Of a DNA stretch of 64,000 bases, positions 18,530 through 27,508 are shown in pieces. The notes under the pieces are model-generated. The model saw nothing but the letters and a program-made list of their open reading frames with translations, searched no databases and was not told the DNA's origin. The DNA comes from JANNNF01 sp963772935. Lineage in GTDB: Bacteria > Pseudomonadota > Alphaproteobacteria > Rhodobacterales > Rhodobacteraceae. Numbering within the stretch: the stretch's first letter is position 1; every line of letters starts with the position of its first letter. The DNA lies in assembly GCA_963772935.1 (NCBI GenBank), contig CAVYZK010000003.1, forward strand, positions 1 to 64,000, in the 5' to 3' direction. The translations under genes and the position numbers were made by a program.

Positions 18530-19029
18530 AGCGCCTGATCCTGACTCGCCATGCCAAATCCGCCTGGGACGATCCGCTGACCCCGGACCATGACCGCCCC
18601 CTGAATGACCGGGGCAAATCTGCCGCCGCTGACCTTGGGCAATGGCTGGCCAGCCGCGACTATGTGCCGGGTGAAGTGTTCTGTTCGGATGCGGTGCGTA
18701 CCCGCAAGACATGGTCAGGGATCGCGCCTGCCCTGCCCGGCACGCCGATACTGGAGCTGAAACCAGCGCTGTACCATGCGGGGCCAGATGTGATGCTGGC
18801 GGTGCTGCGGCATGGGTCGGCTGACTGCGTGATGATGATCGGCCACAATCCGGGCATTGCCGAATTTGCGGCCCGACTGGTGGCCCACGCGCCGCAAAAC
18901 CCGGAGTTTGCGCGCTATCCCACCGGGGCCACGCTGATTGTGGATTTCGTGGTCGATGCGTGGACAGAGGTTGGGTTCGGGCTGGGTACGACGATAGATT
19001 TCATCGTTCCGCGCGAAGTGATGGCCTGA
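18526..19029 (+). CDS. SixA-type histidine phosphatase family protein
   Basis: 167 aa single domain. The catalytic RHA variant of the RHG motif is in LILTRHAKSAWDDP with the nucleophile His at about 8; the second histidine is in MMIGHNPGIAEFA; DRPLNDRGKSAA and CSDAVRTRKTW complete the active site. SixA dephosphorylates phosphohistidine on HPt or PTSNtr proteins in the best known cases; other members act on small phosphate esters. It overlaps the ferredoxin-like gene by four bases and ends in front of a large palindrome. Confidence 0.85.
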   Translation: MKRLILTRHAKSAWDDPLTPDHDRPLNDRGKSAAADLGQWLASRDYVPGEVFCSDAVRTRKTWSGIAPALPGTPILELKPALYHAGPDVMLAVLRHGSADCVMMIGHNPGIAEFAARLVAHAPQNPEFARYPTGATLIVDFVVDAWTEVGFGLGTTIDFIVPREVMA

Positions 19030-19035
19030 GGAACA

Positions 19036-19072
19036 GATGGGCGAACCCGGCCATTGGCCGGGACCGCCCATC
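19036..19072. terminator. Nested palindrome between convergent sixA-like gene and bztD, likely two-way terminator
   Basis: Outer arms GATGGGCG (19036-19043) and CGCCCATC (19065-19072) enclose a second perfect stem, CCCGGCCA (19046-19053) with TGGCCGGG (19055-19062). It lies between two stop codons facing each other. The outer arms are a version of the GGATGGGC palindrome seen at 30516, 36009, 47343, 47376 and 63728. Confidence 0.65.
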
Positions 19073-19075
19073 CTA

Positions 19076-19855
19076 CTAATGGCCGAGGATCTGGCTGAGG
19101 AACAGTTTGGTGCGGTCTGATTGCGGGTTGTTGAAAAACTCACGCGGTTCGTTCTGTTCCACGATCTGGCCCTGATCCATGAAGATCACCCGATTTGCGA
19201 CGGCTTGGGCAAAGCCCATCTCGTGCGTGACGCACAGCATGGTCATGCCTTCTTCGGCAAGGCTGATCATGGTGTCCAGCACCTCTTTGATCATCTCGGG
19301 GTCAAGCGCTGATGTGGGTTCATCGAACAACATGATCCGGGGCTTCATGCACAAAGACCGCGCGATGGCCACGCGCTGCTGCTGACCGCCGGACAACTGG
19401 CCGGGGTACTTGTTCGCCTGTTCCGGGATTTTCACCTTGCGCAAGAAGTGCATGGCGGTTTCTTCGGCCTCTTTCTTGGGGGTCTTGCGGACCCAGATCG
19501 GGGCGAGGGTGCAGTTTTCCAGAATGGTCAGATGCGGGAACAGATTGAAGTGCTGGAACACCATGCCAACCTCGGACCGGACCTTGTCGATGTTCTTCAG
19601 GTCTGACGTAAGCTCGGTGCCGTCCACGATGATCTGACCGGACTGGTGTTCCTCCAGCCGGTTGATGCAGCGGATCAGGGTGGATTTGCCGGACCCGGAC
19701 GGGCCACAGATGACGATCCGTTCGCCCTTTTGCACCGTCATGTTGATATCGCGCAGCACATGGAAGGTGCCGTACCATTTGTTCATGGCTGTGATCTGGA
19801 TGGCGACCTCATCCGAGATCTGCATTTTGGAAAGGTCTACTGCGTGTTCGGACAT
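19076..19855 (-). CDS. bztD: Polar amino acid ABC transporter ATP-binding protein (Bzt/Aap type)
   Basis: 259 aa ATPase. Walker A GPSGSGKSTLIRC, Q-loop VFQHFNLFPHLT, ABC signature LSGGQQQRVAIARSL, Walker B MLFDEPTSALDPE and switch CVTHEMGFA are all intact. The C-terminal end FFNNPQSDRTKLFLSQILGH is typical of glutamate/glutamine importers. It powers the two permeases encoded upstream; in Rhodobacter capsulatus the Bzt system takes up glutamate, glutamine, aspartate and asparagine. Last gene of the operon, 12 bases after bztC. Confidence 0.93.
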   Translation of the reverse strand: MSEHAVDLSKMQISDEVAIQITAMNKWYGTFHVLRDINMTVQKGERIVICGPSGSGKSTLIRCINRLEEHQSGQIIVDGTELTSDLKNIDKVRSEVGMVFQHFNLFPHLTILENCTLAPIWVRKTPKKEAEETAMHFLRKVKIPEQANKYPGQLSGGQQQRVAIARSLCMKPRIMLFDEPTSALDPEMIKEVLDTMISLAEEGMTMLCVTHEMGFAQAVANRVIFMDQGQIVEQNEPREFFNNPQSDRTKLFLSQILGH

Positions 19856-19867
19856 GGGTGATATTCC

Positions 19868-21319
19868 TTACCGGTGATCGGTCTTGAGCTTCTTTTCCAG
19901 ATACATCGAGTACCGGGACATTCCGAAGCAGACGACAAAGAAGATAGCGCCGACAAAAATGTAAGGCTCCCAATAGATGCCTTTCCAGTTGATGTCGGCC
20001 CGAACGATGGTGGTCACGCCCTTCAGCGGGTCCATCAGGCCCACAAAGGCGACCAGAGTGGTATCCTTGAACAACCCGATGAACGACGACACGATGCCGG
20101 GGATCGAGATTTTCAGGGCCTGCGGCATGATGATCAGACGTTGTGCCTGCCAGTAATCCAGCCCCAGACCGTCCGCCGCCTCATACTGCCCGCGTGGCAG
20201 GGCGGCGAGGCCGCCCCGGATCACCTCGGCGATGTAGGCCGATGCGAACAGTGTCACGAGGATGATCACCCGCAAGATCAGATCGAAATTCGTCTGCGGC
20301 GGCAGGAAGTATTGCAGCAGCAGACTGGCGGTAAACAGCATGGTGATCAGCGGCACACCCCGGATGAATTCGATGAACCCGACCGAGAGGGTCTTTATCA
20401 GGAACATGTCGGACCGCCGCCCAAGCGCCAGCAGGATGCCGATGGGCAAAGAGATCGAGATGGACGTGACGCCGATGGTGAAGGCCAGAAGAAAGCCGCC
20501 GAACTGGTCGGAATCAATCGGCTCCAACCCCAGCGGCACCGCAATATGAAGTGCTTTGGTGAAGGTGGTCTGCACCGCAAGCCACCAGATGCAGGCAACG
20601 ACAAAGCCCACAGCCGTCGCCATCACCACCCCAAGCCGGGCTTGCAGCAGTGAATAGACCAGCACCATGATGCCGAATCCCGCAATCACGCCGATCGGCC
20701 CCCAGATCGACCCGCCCCAGAGCAGGAAAAACCCGATGAAAGGGTAAAGCAGCGTGGCATAGAGCAGCTTGGGCGTTGCAAAGCGGGCCACGCCGGTCAG
20801 CCCGGCCATCAACACAGCGACCAGACCGATGTGGGCAGTATCGGTGCCCAACAGGAACAGCACCACGACCAGAACCACGCCAACGATGCCGACCATCAGG
20901 GTGTTCAGCCGGGCGTTGCCCGAATACAGCACCGGGGCCAAGGCCACGAACAACAGGCCAAACGCCAATGTCGGACGCCACCACAGCTCTCTCGGGTAGA
21001 AGCCGAAGATGAACTGGTGCCAGCGTTCGCGGATCATGGCCCAGCAGGCACCGCTTGCGCCCTCGCCTGCCGAAGCCGCGACGATGGCACGACATTCCCC
21101 AAGCGACTTGGCGTTCCAGACGCTGTTCAGCCACCACGGCAACGACGCCTTGATGATCATGAACACCGCCAGTACGGCAAGCAAGGTCAGGATGGTGTTG
21201 AAAACGCCAGAAAACAGGTTCTCACGCACCCATTTGACCGCCCCGCGCTGCGAGGAAGGCGGCAGCTCCGGCGGCAACATGGTGTCGCGGGTGAAGGCGA
21301 TGGATGAGGTGGGGGCCAT
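19868..21319 (-). CDS. bztC: Polar amino acid ABC transporter permease (BztC/AapM type)
   Basis: 483 aa, multiple membrane segments. The C-terminal half is the BPD-type permease core: FGGFLLAFTIGVTSISISLPIG, GFIEFIRGVPLITMLF, and the EAA loop EVIRGGLAALPRGQYEAADGLGL. The long N-terminal part with extra helices is typical of Bzt/Aap permeases, which are larger than usual polar amino acid permeases. It forms a heterodimer with BztB. One base separates its start from the bztB stop. Confidence 0.92.
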   Translation of the reverse strand: MAPTSSIAFTRDTMLPPELPPSSQRGAVKWVRENLFSGVFNTILTLLAVLAVFMIIKASLPWWLNSVWNAKSLGECRAIVAASAGEGASGACWAMIRERWHQFIFGFYPRELWWRPTLAFGLLFVALAPVLYSGNARLNTLMVGIVGVVLVVVLFLLGTDTAHIGLVAVLMAGLTGVARFATPKLLYATLLYPFIGFFLLWGGSIWGPIGVIAGFGIMVLVYSLLQARLGVVMATAVGFVVACIWWLAVQTTFTKALHIAVPLGLEPIDSDQFGGFLLAFTIGVTSISISLPIGILLALGRRSDMFLIKTLSVGFIEFIRGVPLITMLFTASLLLQYFLPPQTNFDLILRVIILVTLFASAYIAEVIRGGLAALPRGQYEAADGLGLDYWQAQRLIIMPQALKISIPGIVSSFIGLFKDTTLVAFVGLMDPLKGVTTIVRADINWKGIYWEPYIFVGAIFFVVCFGMSRYSMYLEKKLKTDHR

Positions 21320-21320
21320 C

Positions 21321-22595
21321 TCAGCGCTCCTTCAGTTTCATGGACGCGTTATACATGTTGGCAAGCGAGGATATGATCAAGCTGATCACAAGATAGATCA
21401 ACATCATCAGCAGCATGCACTCCAGCTCGCGCCCCGTCTGGTTCAGTGTGATGCCGCCAAGGGTGCCGCGCAGGTCAAGATAGCTGACCGCAATGCCAAG
21501 CGAGGTGTTCTTGGTCAGGTTCAGCCACTGGCTGATCAACGGCGGGATGATCACGCGCAGCGCCTGCGGCAGGATGATCAGCTTCATCGTGCGGTTGGGG
21601 CGCAGACCAAGGGCGAAGGCGGCTTCGGACTGGCCACGGCTGATGGCCTGAATGCCCGCGCGCACCGCCTCTGCGATGAAGGCCCCGGTATACAGGGTCA
21701 ACGCAACCAGCATGGCGGTAAAGGCGTGGTCAATGCTGATGCCGCCGGCAAAGTTGAACTTGCCCATCACAGGCAGGTCAAACGACAGGCCCATGGCGAT
21801 GCACAGCACGGCGACTGGACCCAACAGGATCAGCAGGCTTTTCCACCATGTGACCGGACGATCACCGGTGGCTTCCTGTATGACGCGGGCACTGCGCAGC
21901 ACGCGCATGTTGACAAAGATGGACGCGGCGACAACGGCCGCAACGGCCAGAAAGCTGAGGCTGATTGCAAGATCGCCAAAGTTGATAAACCCGAGGCCGC
22001 GCGTAAAGAACGGCGCGGGTACGTTCAGGCCCTGGTTGGTTAGTGCGACAGTTCCACCAAAGCTCATGCTGGCAATAGGCGGCTGACCTTCTGCGATCAG
22101 GGCCGCACTTTTGCGGAAGTCGGCGGTTGTCGGCAGGGTTTCCGACAAGATCACATAGGCAAGGATGATCCACAGCAGCAGGGGAATGTTGCGGAACATC
22201 TCGACATACACGGTCATCAGACGGGCAACGATCCAGTTGTTCGACAGGCGCAACACGCCCGCGGCGACACCAAGGATGGTCGCAAACACACAACCGATAA
22301 AGGCGAGCACCAGCGTGTTGACCAAACCCACCAAGGCAGCCCGGAAATGGCTGCTGTCATTGGTATAGGGGATAAGGGCCTGCCCGATGTCATACCCGGC
22401 GCGGGCTGACAAAAAGCCAAAGTCGATGTCTTTGTCCTTGGCGGCAAGATTTTCGATGGTGTTGTTCAACAGCCAAGCTACGCCCAAAAGCACGAGGATC
22501 AGCACGATCACCTGAATGGTAATGGCGCGGAACCGCGTGTCATAGATAAGCATACTCAGCCGAAAGTCTTTCGGTGCGTCGCTGGCAATTGCCAT
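21321..22595 (-). CDS. bztB: Polar amino acid ABC transporter permease (BztB/AapQ type)
   Basis: 424 aa. It has the same architecture as BztC with a permease core interrupted by a long insert: ALVGLVNTLVLAFIGCVFATI and VYVEMFRNIPLLLWIIL near residues 85-150, then the EAA loop EAVRAGIQAISRGQSEAAFALG near 310. It pairs with BztC to form the membrane channel. It lies 140 bases after bztA, separated by a strong GNRA-loop hairpin that may set a lower level of permease than of binding protein. Confidence 0.92.
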   Translation of the reverse strand: MAIASDAPKDFRLSMLIYDTRFRAITIQVIVLILVLLGVAWLLNNTIENLAAKDKDIDFGFLSARAGYDIGQALIPYTNDSSHFRAALVGLVNTLVLAFIGCVFATILGVAAGVLRLSNNWIVARLMTVYVEMFRNIPLLLWIILAYVILSETLPTTADFRKSAALIAEGQPPIASMSFGGTVALTNQGLNVPAPFFTRGLGFINFGDLAISLSFLAVAAVVAASIFVNMRVLRSARVIQEATGDRPVTWWKSLLILLGPVAVLCIAMGLSFDLPVMGKFNFAGGISIDHAFTAMLVALTLYTGAFIAEAVRAGIQAISRGQSEAAFALGLRPNRTMKLIILPQALRVIIPPLISQWLNLTKNTSLGIAVSYLDLRGTLGGITLNQTGRELECMLLMMLIYLVISLIISSLANMYNASMKLKER

Positions 22596-22703
22596 ATGTG
22601 TAACCCCCTGTGCCTGACCGTGCTTCGGCTTGGTGCCGATTATGGCGCGGGGTTGGCCCCGTGCGGTGCAGGCGATTATTGTCTTGGATGGCCGGATGGA
22701 AGA

Positions 22704-22727
22704 GGGCGCGCTGTTTCCAGCGCGCCC
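22704..22727 (-). promoter_or_regulatory. Intercistronic stem-loop between bztA and bztB
   Basis: On the minus-strand transcript a perfect 10-bp stem GGGCGCGCTG/CAGCGCGCCC closes on a GAAA tetraloop, 9 bases after the bztA stop, with no long U-run. Hairpins here in binding-protein operons commonly protect the upstream message and reduce downstream expression, which suits the high need for periplasmic binding protein. Confidence 0.6.
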
Positions 22728-22735
22728 AGTTCAGA

Positions 22736-23770
22736 TCAGCGGATCGGCGGTGCGTATTGCAGGCCGCCCTGGGTCCACAGCGCGTTCAGGCCACGGGCCA
22801 GACCGATCGGAGTGGACGAGCCGATGTTGGCTTCAAAAATCTCGCCATAGTTGCCGGAAGCAGCAATCGCGCGCTTGCCCCATTCCTTGTCGAGACCCAT
22901 CATTTTGCCCATGTCATTGTCGCCAATGCCAAGCAGGCGCTGCACTTCGGGGTCATAAGCCGGATCGGCGGCTGCGGCTGCGGCCACTTCTTCCAGGTTC
23001 GCTTGCGTGATGCCCTTCTCTTCTGCGACCAGCAGCGAGAAGTAGACCCAACGGACGATATCGCCCCACTGGTTGTCGCCATGACGAACGACCGGGCCAA
23101 GCGGCTCTTTCGAGATGATTTCCGGCAAGATGATGTGGTTTGCCGGGTCCGCCATCGTCGCACGCGTGGCCGCAAGGCCCGAGGCGTCGGTGGTGTAGGC
23201 ATCGCAAGCGCCGGCCAGATACTGACGGGCAGCTTCGCTGTCGTCAGCCACCGTAACCGGGTTGTACTTGATGTTGTTCGACTTGAAGAAGTCGGCAAGG
23301 TTCAGCTCGGTCGTGGTGCCGGTCTGGATGCAGACGGTCGCCCCGTCCAGTTCCTTGGCGGAAGACACGCCGAGGTCTTTCTTCACCATAAAGCCTTGGC
23401 CGTCATAGTAGTTCACGGCGACGAAATCGAACTTGAGATCGTTATCGCGCGAGAAGGTCCAGGTGGAGTTACGGATCAGCACGTCCACTTCGCCCGAAGC
23501 CAAGGCGGTGAAACGGGTTTCGCCCGTGGTCGGCACATATTTCACTTTTGCAGCGTCGCCCAGTACGGCAGCCGCCAGAGCCTTGCACAAAGCCACGTCG
23601 AAGCCCTGATAGGCTCCGTTCGCATCGGGTGCGCCAAAGCCGGTCAGACCGGTGTTGGAGCCGCAGATCAGCTCGCCACGCGCCTTCACGTCATCGAGCG
23701 TGGTGGCCGAAGCCATGCCCGCGATGATCGTGGTGGCTGCAAGTGCGCCGAAGAATACGGATTTGTTCAT
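22736..23770 (-). CDS. bztA: Polar amino acid ABC transporter periplasmic binding protein (BztA/AapJ type)
   Basis: 344 aa. Signal peptide MNKSVFFGALAATTIIAGMA ending near ASATT, then the SBP_bac_3 domain: VKARGELICGSNTGLTGFG, GFDVALCKALAAAVLGD, EVDVLIRNSTWTFSRD, QTGTTTELNLADFF, and the late Asp in ACDAYTTDASGLA. It captures acidic and amide amino acids in the periplasm and hands them to BztBC. First gene of the bztABCD operon, read from a 233-base leader region (23771-24003). Confidence 0.93.
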   Translation of the reverse strand: MNKSVFFGALAATTIIAGMASATTLDDVKARGELICGSNTGLTGFGAPDANGAYQGFDVALCKALAAAVLGDAAKVKYVPTTGETRFTALASGEVDVLIRNSTWTFSRDNDLKFDFVAVNYYDGQGFMVKKDLGVSSAKELDGATVCIQTGTTTELNLADFFKSNNIKYNPVTVADDSEAARQYLAGACDAYTTDASGLAATRATMADPANHIILPEIISKEPLGPVVRHGDNQWGDIVRWVYFSLLVAEEKGITQANLEEVAAAAAADPAYDPEVQRLLGIGDNDMGKMMGLDKEWGKRAIAASGNYGEIFEANIGSSTPIGLARGLNALWTQGGLQYAPPIR

Positions 23771-23790
23771 TCTTACCTCATCCTGAGTTT

Positions 23791-23813
23791 CCGTCCTTTG
23801 GACGGTGTTTTTT
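23791..23813. promoter_or_regulatory. Hairpin in the bztA upstream region
   Basis: CCGTCC (23791-23796) and GGACGG (23800-23805) form a six-pair stem over TTT, with TGTTTTTT following on the plus strand. In the bztA transcript it lies in the 5' leader, about 20 bases before the ATG, with an A-run ahead of it. As a plus-strand terminator it would have no gene to serve. The rest of 23771-24003 shows no convincing promoter boxes. Confidence 0.35.
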
Positions 23814-24003
23814 GATGCCCCGCAGGTCTTGCAGGACCGAAACTGTTGGAGGTGAGCCTCTCCCAGTGTTGGCCAGTTTCCTCCGAAGCGGTTTGAAAGG
23901 TCAAGCGAAACCGGGGGATGCTGAATTTATGCCCGCAAATCAGGCAATTGCTCAATAAAACGCGCCGCTTAGCCGCCGACTTGTGCAGCAGGCGGAAAGA
24001 TTG

Positions 24004-24708
24004 TCACCCACACAATGCAAAGAATCGCCCGGCATGCAGGAAGGCGGCAAGGCGCAATGCCTCATGCGCGGCGGCATCTTCGTCGATCCCCCACTGTTCA
24101 TTTTGCCATGCCTCGTCGATTCGGCTGACCTGCCAGCCTTGCTCGACTGTCAGGAATTTGTCTGTGATTGCCAGAGCTATGACCAATGATCCCGAGATGG
24201 AAATCAGGTCATGCACAGCCGCCAGTTCAAAGGGGGTGAAGGCCCGGATGCGGGCGGTCAGGCGGTTGATGCTGGCCGGGTCTTGGGCAACATGGACCAC
24301 CCCTTGAGTGCTGCGCAGGGGGGCTTTCAGGGCGGTGGCGGACCAGTCCAGCAGCGGGTCCCACGCTGCCGCCTGCCGCGTCACCAGTGCCGCTGGCCCG
24401 GTAGAGCGATAGCACAGCAGGTCCGACGCACCGTAGTCGGCCAGCAGGCCGGCCACCTCGTCAAACTGTACCGCCACCTTGTCGATGGCGGAATTCGCGC
24501 TGCGGGTGCAGGGCATGGTGTCTGGGTTGACCTTGCCGGTCTGGGCATCCCATTCCGCCGCAATCGCCTGCGCCATGTCCAGCGTGGGCAGGATCAGCGC
24601 CGCCTTGGCCGGGGTTTTCACCGCGCGACCATCCAGCCGTACGGTAAAGCCACCCTCGCAGGGTTCAGCAGTGGCAACAGTCCAGAACCGTTTCGCAGCC
24701 CAGCTCAT
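24004..24708 (-). CDS. ATP12-family F1-ATPase assembly chaperone
   Basis: 234 aa, cytosolic. It has the ATP12 layout: N-terminal KRFWTVATAEPCEGGFTVRL and KTPAKAALILPT, then the conserved helical part with RSANSAIDKV, YGASDLLCYR and AAWDPLLDW. Mitochondrial Atp12 holds the alpha subunit of F1 during assembly; alphaproteobacteria have homologues, and here the role is inferred from the family. Its start overlaps the rluC stop by four bases (24705-24708), last gene of rarA-crcB-rluC-ATP12. It is convergent with nothing; bztA begins 233 bases downstream in the same direction. Confidence 0.88.
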   Translation of the reverse strand: MSWAAKRFWTVATAEPCEGGFTVRLDGRAVKTPAKAALILPTLDMAQAIAAEWDAQTGKVNPDTMPCTRSANSAIDKVAVQFDEVAGLLADYGASDLLCYRSTGPAALVTRQAAAWDPLLDWSATALKAPLRSTQGVVHVAQDPASINRLTARIRAFTPFELAAVHDLISISGSLVIALAITDKFLTVEQGWQVSRIDEAWQNEQWGIDEDAAAHEALRLAAFLHAGRFFALCG

Positions 24709-25751
24709 TCACCACCCCGAAACGGATCGGCGGGCACGTCTTTTTCGTTCCAGTCAAAGCTTTTCCACGTCCGCTGCATATGGTCCGGCAAGGGCGCTGT
24801 GAAGGTCATCTGCGCCTTGGTGATCGGGTGTTCAATGGTCAGACTGCGCGCGTGCAAGTGGAGTTTGCGGCTGATATCACCGCCCACGGACGCGCCCCAG
24901 CCATCGCCTTCATTCTCGGCACCGCTGGCCCCATATTTGCTGTCGCCCAAGATGGGATGCCCGATTTCGGCCATATGCGCGCGCAACTGATGGGTGCGAC
25001 CGGTGACAGGCTCCAACGCCATCCATGACAGGCGCGCGCCAAGGAACCACAGTGTAAAATAGTCAGTCTGCGCGCGTTTGGCCTCGGGGTGGTCGGCCAT
25101 TTTGGCGGGGTGGATGCACTGCATCTTCTCCGCCTCGGGTCCACGACCATGACCCGGCGCTTTCATCAGGCCGTATTTGATTGACCCTTTGCGCGGATGC
25201 GGCACGCCTGCGACCAAGGCCCAGTAAATCTTGCGCGTCAGATGGTGGCGCAACGCCTCGGACAACGCACGCGCCACCCGGTCGGTACGCGCCAGCATCA
25301 GAAGGCCAGAGGTATCCTTGTCCAGCCGATGCACCAGCTTGGGCTTGTCCTTGTAGCCGAAGGTCAGCGCCTCGGCCAAGCCATCGACATGCCGATCGCC
25401 CTGCCCCGACCCGCCCTGCGACGGCAGACCCGGGGGTTTGTTGATGATGATCAGATGATCGTCCTTATAGATGACCGCGTTCTGGATCATCTTCACATCC
25501 GCCGCCGAAATGCCGCCGGCCCGTGGCCGGGCGGGGGCCTCGGTGTCGGGCAGCGGCGGGATGCGCACCGACTGGCCCGGGGTCACCCGGTCGCTTGCCT
25601 TTACGCGACCGGAATCCACCCGGATTTGCCCGGTACGGCACATCTTTTCGACATGGCCTTGGGTCAGTTGCGGAAAGCGGCGTTTGACGAACTTGTCCAG
25701 CCGCTGTTCGCCCTCGTCTTCGGTGACGGTAAGAGTGGTGACGCCGCTCAT
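24705..25751 (-). CDS. rluC: RluC/RluD-family 23S rRNA pseudouridine synthase
   Basis: 348 aa. N-terminal S4 RNA-binding domain (QRLDKFVKRRFPQLTQGHVEKM), then the synthase domain with HLIIINKPPGLPSQGG and the catalytic aspartate in LVHRLDKDTSGLLML, and GRTHQLRAHMAEIGHPILGD near the end. RluC makes pseudouridines at 955, 2504 and 2580 of 23S rRNA in E. coli. The start at 25751 was chosen because it overlaps the crcB stop (ATGA) and begins the S4 domain. The much longer open frame to 26120 is a read-through across crcB. Confidence 0.9.
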   Translation of the reverse strand: MSGVTTLTVTEDEGEQRLDKFVKRRFPQLTQGHVEKMCRTGQIRVDSGRVKASDRVTPGQSVRIPPLPDTEAPARPRAGGISAADVKMIQNAVIYKDDHLIIINKPPGLPSQGGSGQGDRHVDGLAEALTFGYKDKPKLVHRLDKDTSGLLMLARTDRVARALSEALRHHLTRKIYWALVAGVPHPRKGSIKYGLMKAPGHGRGPEAEKMQCIHPAKMADHPEAKRAQTDYFTLWFLGARLSWMALEPVTGRTHQLRAHMAEIGHPILGDSKYGASGAENEGDGWGASVGGDISRKLHLHARSLTIEHPITKAQMTFTAPLPDHMQRTWKSFDWNEKDVPADPFRGGE

Positions 25752-26101
25752 CCGAGGGCTCCTTTGGCAAAGGCCGCGCCAAGGGCTACGGCGGCAAGAG
25801 ACAGGATCACGGATCCCGCGACATACGCGAACGCGGTGGGAATTTGCCCACCCTGCCACAAGCGCAGCGCATCCAGTGAAAAGGCGGAAAACGTGGTGAA
25901 CCCGCCCAGAACGCCAGTGATCAGCAGGGGCGACAGGTGGCTGCGCGTGGTCAGCACCACCACCAATAGGCCAATGGCAAAGCTGCCCGCGACGTTGATC
26001 AGCAAGGTGCCCAAGGGGGCGCTGACGACCTGATGACACAGGTAGCGCAGGCATGCGCCAATGGCACCGCCGAGGGCGACTTGGGAAAGGGTCCAGAACA
26101 T
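25748..26101 (-). CDS. crcB: Fluoride efflux channel CrcB/Fluc
   Basis: 117 aa, four membrane helices. The family signature is clear: GGAIGACLRYL, GTLLINVAGSFAIGLL, and GVLGGFTTFSAFSLDAL, which holds the fluoride-lining phenylalanines and the Na+ site. Fluc works as a dual-topology dimer that lets fluoride leave the cell. Four-base overlap with rluC. No fluoride riboswitch is visible ahead of it, in keeping with its position inside an operon. Confidence 0.93.
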   Translation of the reverse strand: MFWTLSQVALGGAIGACLRYLCHQVVSAPLGTLLINVAGSFAIGLLVVVLTTRSHLSPLLITGVLGGFTTFSAFSLDALRLWQGGQIPTAFAYVAGSVILSLAAVALGAAFAKGALG

Positions 26102-26148
26102 GCGCCGTCTTTGTGCCCATGGGCCGGTTTTGTCAACCTGCGCAGGGG

Positions 26149-27460
26149 CTAGTCGCCTTGTTTCTTGCTGCGCAGCTTGGCAAAATACTCGACCCGTTTC
26201 TTGAGTTCGCGTTCGAACCCGCGTTCCGGGGGCATGTAATAGACCGGACGTTTCATGCCGTCCGGGAAATAATCCTGCCCCGAAAAGGCGTCTTCCTGAT
26301 CATGGTCATAGGCATACCCTTTGCCATAGCCGATGTCCTTCATCAGCTTGGTCGGGGCATTGCGAATGTGCAGCGGGGGCGGATGGCTGCCGGTTTCACG
26401 CGCCGCAGCACGGGCGGCCTTGTAGGCGACGTAAACCCCGTTGGATTTGGGGGCCAGGGCCAGATAAACGACCGCATTTGCCAAGGCCAATTCGCCCTCG
26501 GGCGACCCCAGCCGTTCATAGGTTTGCCAGCAGTTCAGACAGACATCATGCGCCTGCGGGTCGGCCAACCCGATATCCTCAACGGCCATGCGGGTCAGGC
26601 GGCGGGCCAGAAAGCGCGGATCTTCGCCACCTTCCAGCATGCGGGCAAACCAGTAGAGGGCGGCGTCGGGGTCGGACCCGCGAACGGATTTGTGCAGGGC
26701 GGAGATGAGGTTGTAATGCTCCTCGCCCGATTTGTCATACTTGGCAGCACGGCGCATCAGGCGTTGGCCAAGCTGATCACGGGTCAGGTTGGCCATCGTG
26801 CGCCATGCCGAAACCTGCTCGATCAGGTTCAGCAGCGCGCGCCCGTCGCCATCGGCCATTTCCAGCAAAGCCTCACGCGCGTCGCCGGTCAGCGGCAAGG
26901 CGCGGCCCAACTCGCGTTCGGCCCGTTGTGCCAGATGTTCCAGATCAGTCAGATCCAGCCGTTGCAGCACGATCACCTGCGCGCGCGACAAAAGCGCGGC
27001 GTTCAGCTCAAAACTGGGGTTTTCGGTGGTGGCCCCGACCAGCAGGATGGTGCCATCCTCCATGAACGGCAGAAAACCGTCTTGCTGCGCCTTGTTGAAG
27101 CGGTGGATTTCATCGACGAACAGCAAGGTGCCCTGCCCGTTCTGGCGGCGGATGCGGGCGGATTCGAACACTTTCTTCAGGTCCGGCACGCCGGTAAAGA
27201 TCGCCGATATCTGCACGAAGGCCAGATCGGTCTGTGCCGCCAGCAACCGCGCGATGGTGGTCTTGCCCACCCCGGGCGGCCCCCACAGGATGATCGACGA
27301 CAGGCTGCCCGCCCCCAGCATCGCCCCCAAAGGCCCGTCGGGCGACAGCACCGCCCCCTGCCCGATCACATCCGACAGCACGCGCGGGCGCAGACGGTCG
27401 GCCAAGGGCCGGGGGCCTTGGGGCGGGGCAGCGTCAGGGGTGTCGAAACAGATCGGCCAT
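26149..27460 (-). CDS. rarA: Replication-associated recombination protein A, AAA+ clamp-loader-like ATPase (frameshift near N-terminus)
   Basis: About 437 aa. Walker A LWGPPGVGKTTIARLLAA, Walker B TLLFVDEIHRFNKAQQD, sensor I LVGATTENPSFELNAALLSR, then the MgsA C-terminal tetramer domain (GSDPDAALYWFARMLEGGEDPRF, MAVEDIGLADPQA). RarA acts at stalled replication forks. The open frame from TTG 27405 lacks the normal N-terminus. Reading on, ATG 27460 gives MADLFDTPDAAPPQGPRP joined to LADRLRP if one base of the three-base run at 27446-27448 is removed, so I extend the gene there. This points to a sequence error rather than a broken gene. Confidence 0.88.
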
Positions 27461-27508
27461 GCCGGGATGATAGCCGGGCGGCTTTGCGGATGCCACAGGC
27501 GTTGGCAG

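Noticed and set aside
23791..23813. A plus-strand intrinsic terminator in front of bztA
   Set aside because: It has the right shape, but no plus-strand gene lies upstream to be ended; kept only as a hairpin in the bztA leader.
24705..26120. One 471-aa protein made of rluC plus an N-terminal extension
   Set aside because: The first 123 codons run through crcB in another frame and are Arg/Pro-rich noise. The true rluC start is ATG 25751, coupled to the crcB stop.
26102..26148. A fluoride riboswitch ahead of crcB
   Set aside because: The 47-base spacer after rarA is too short and shows no riboswitch fold.
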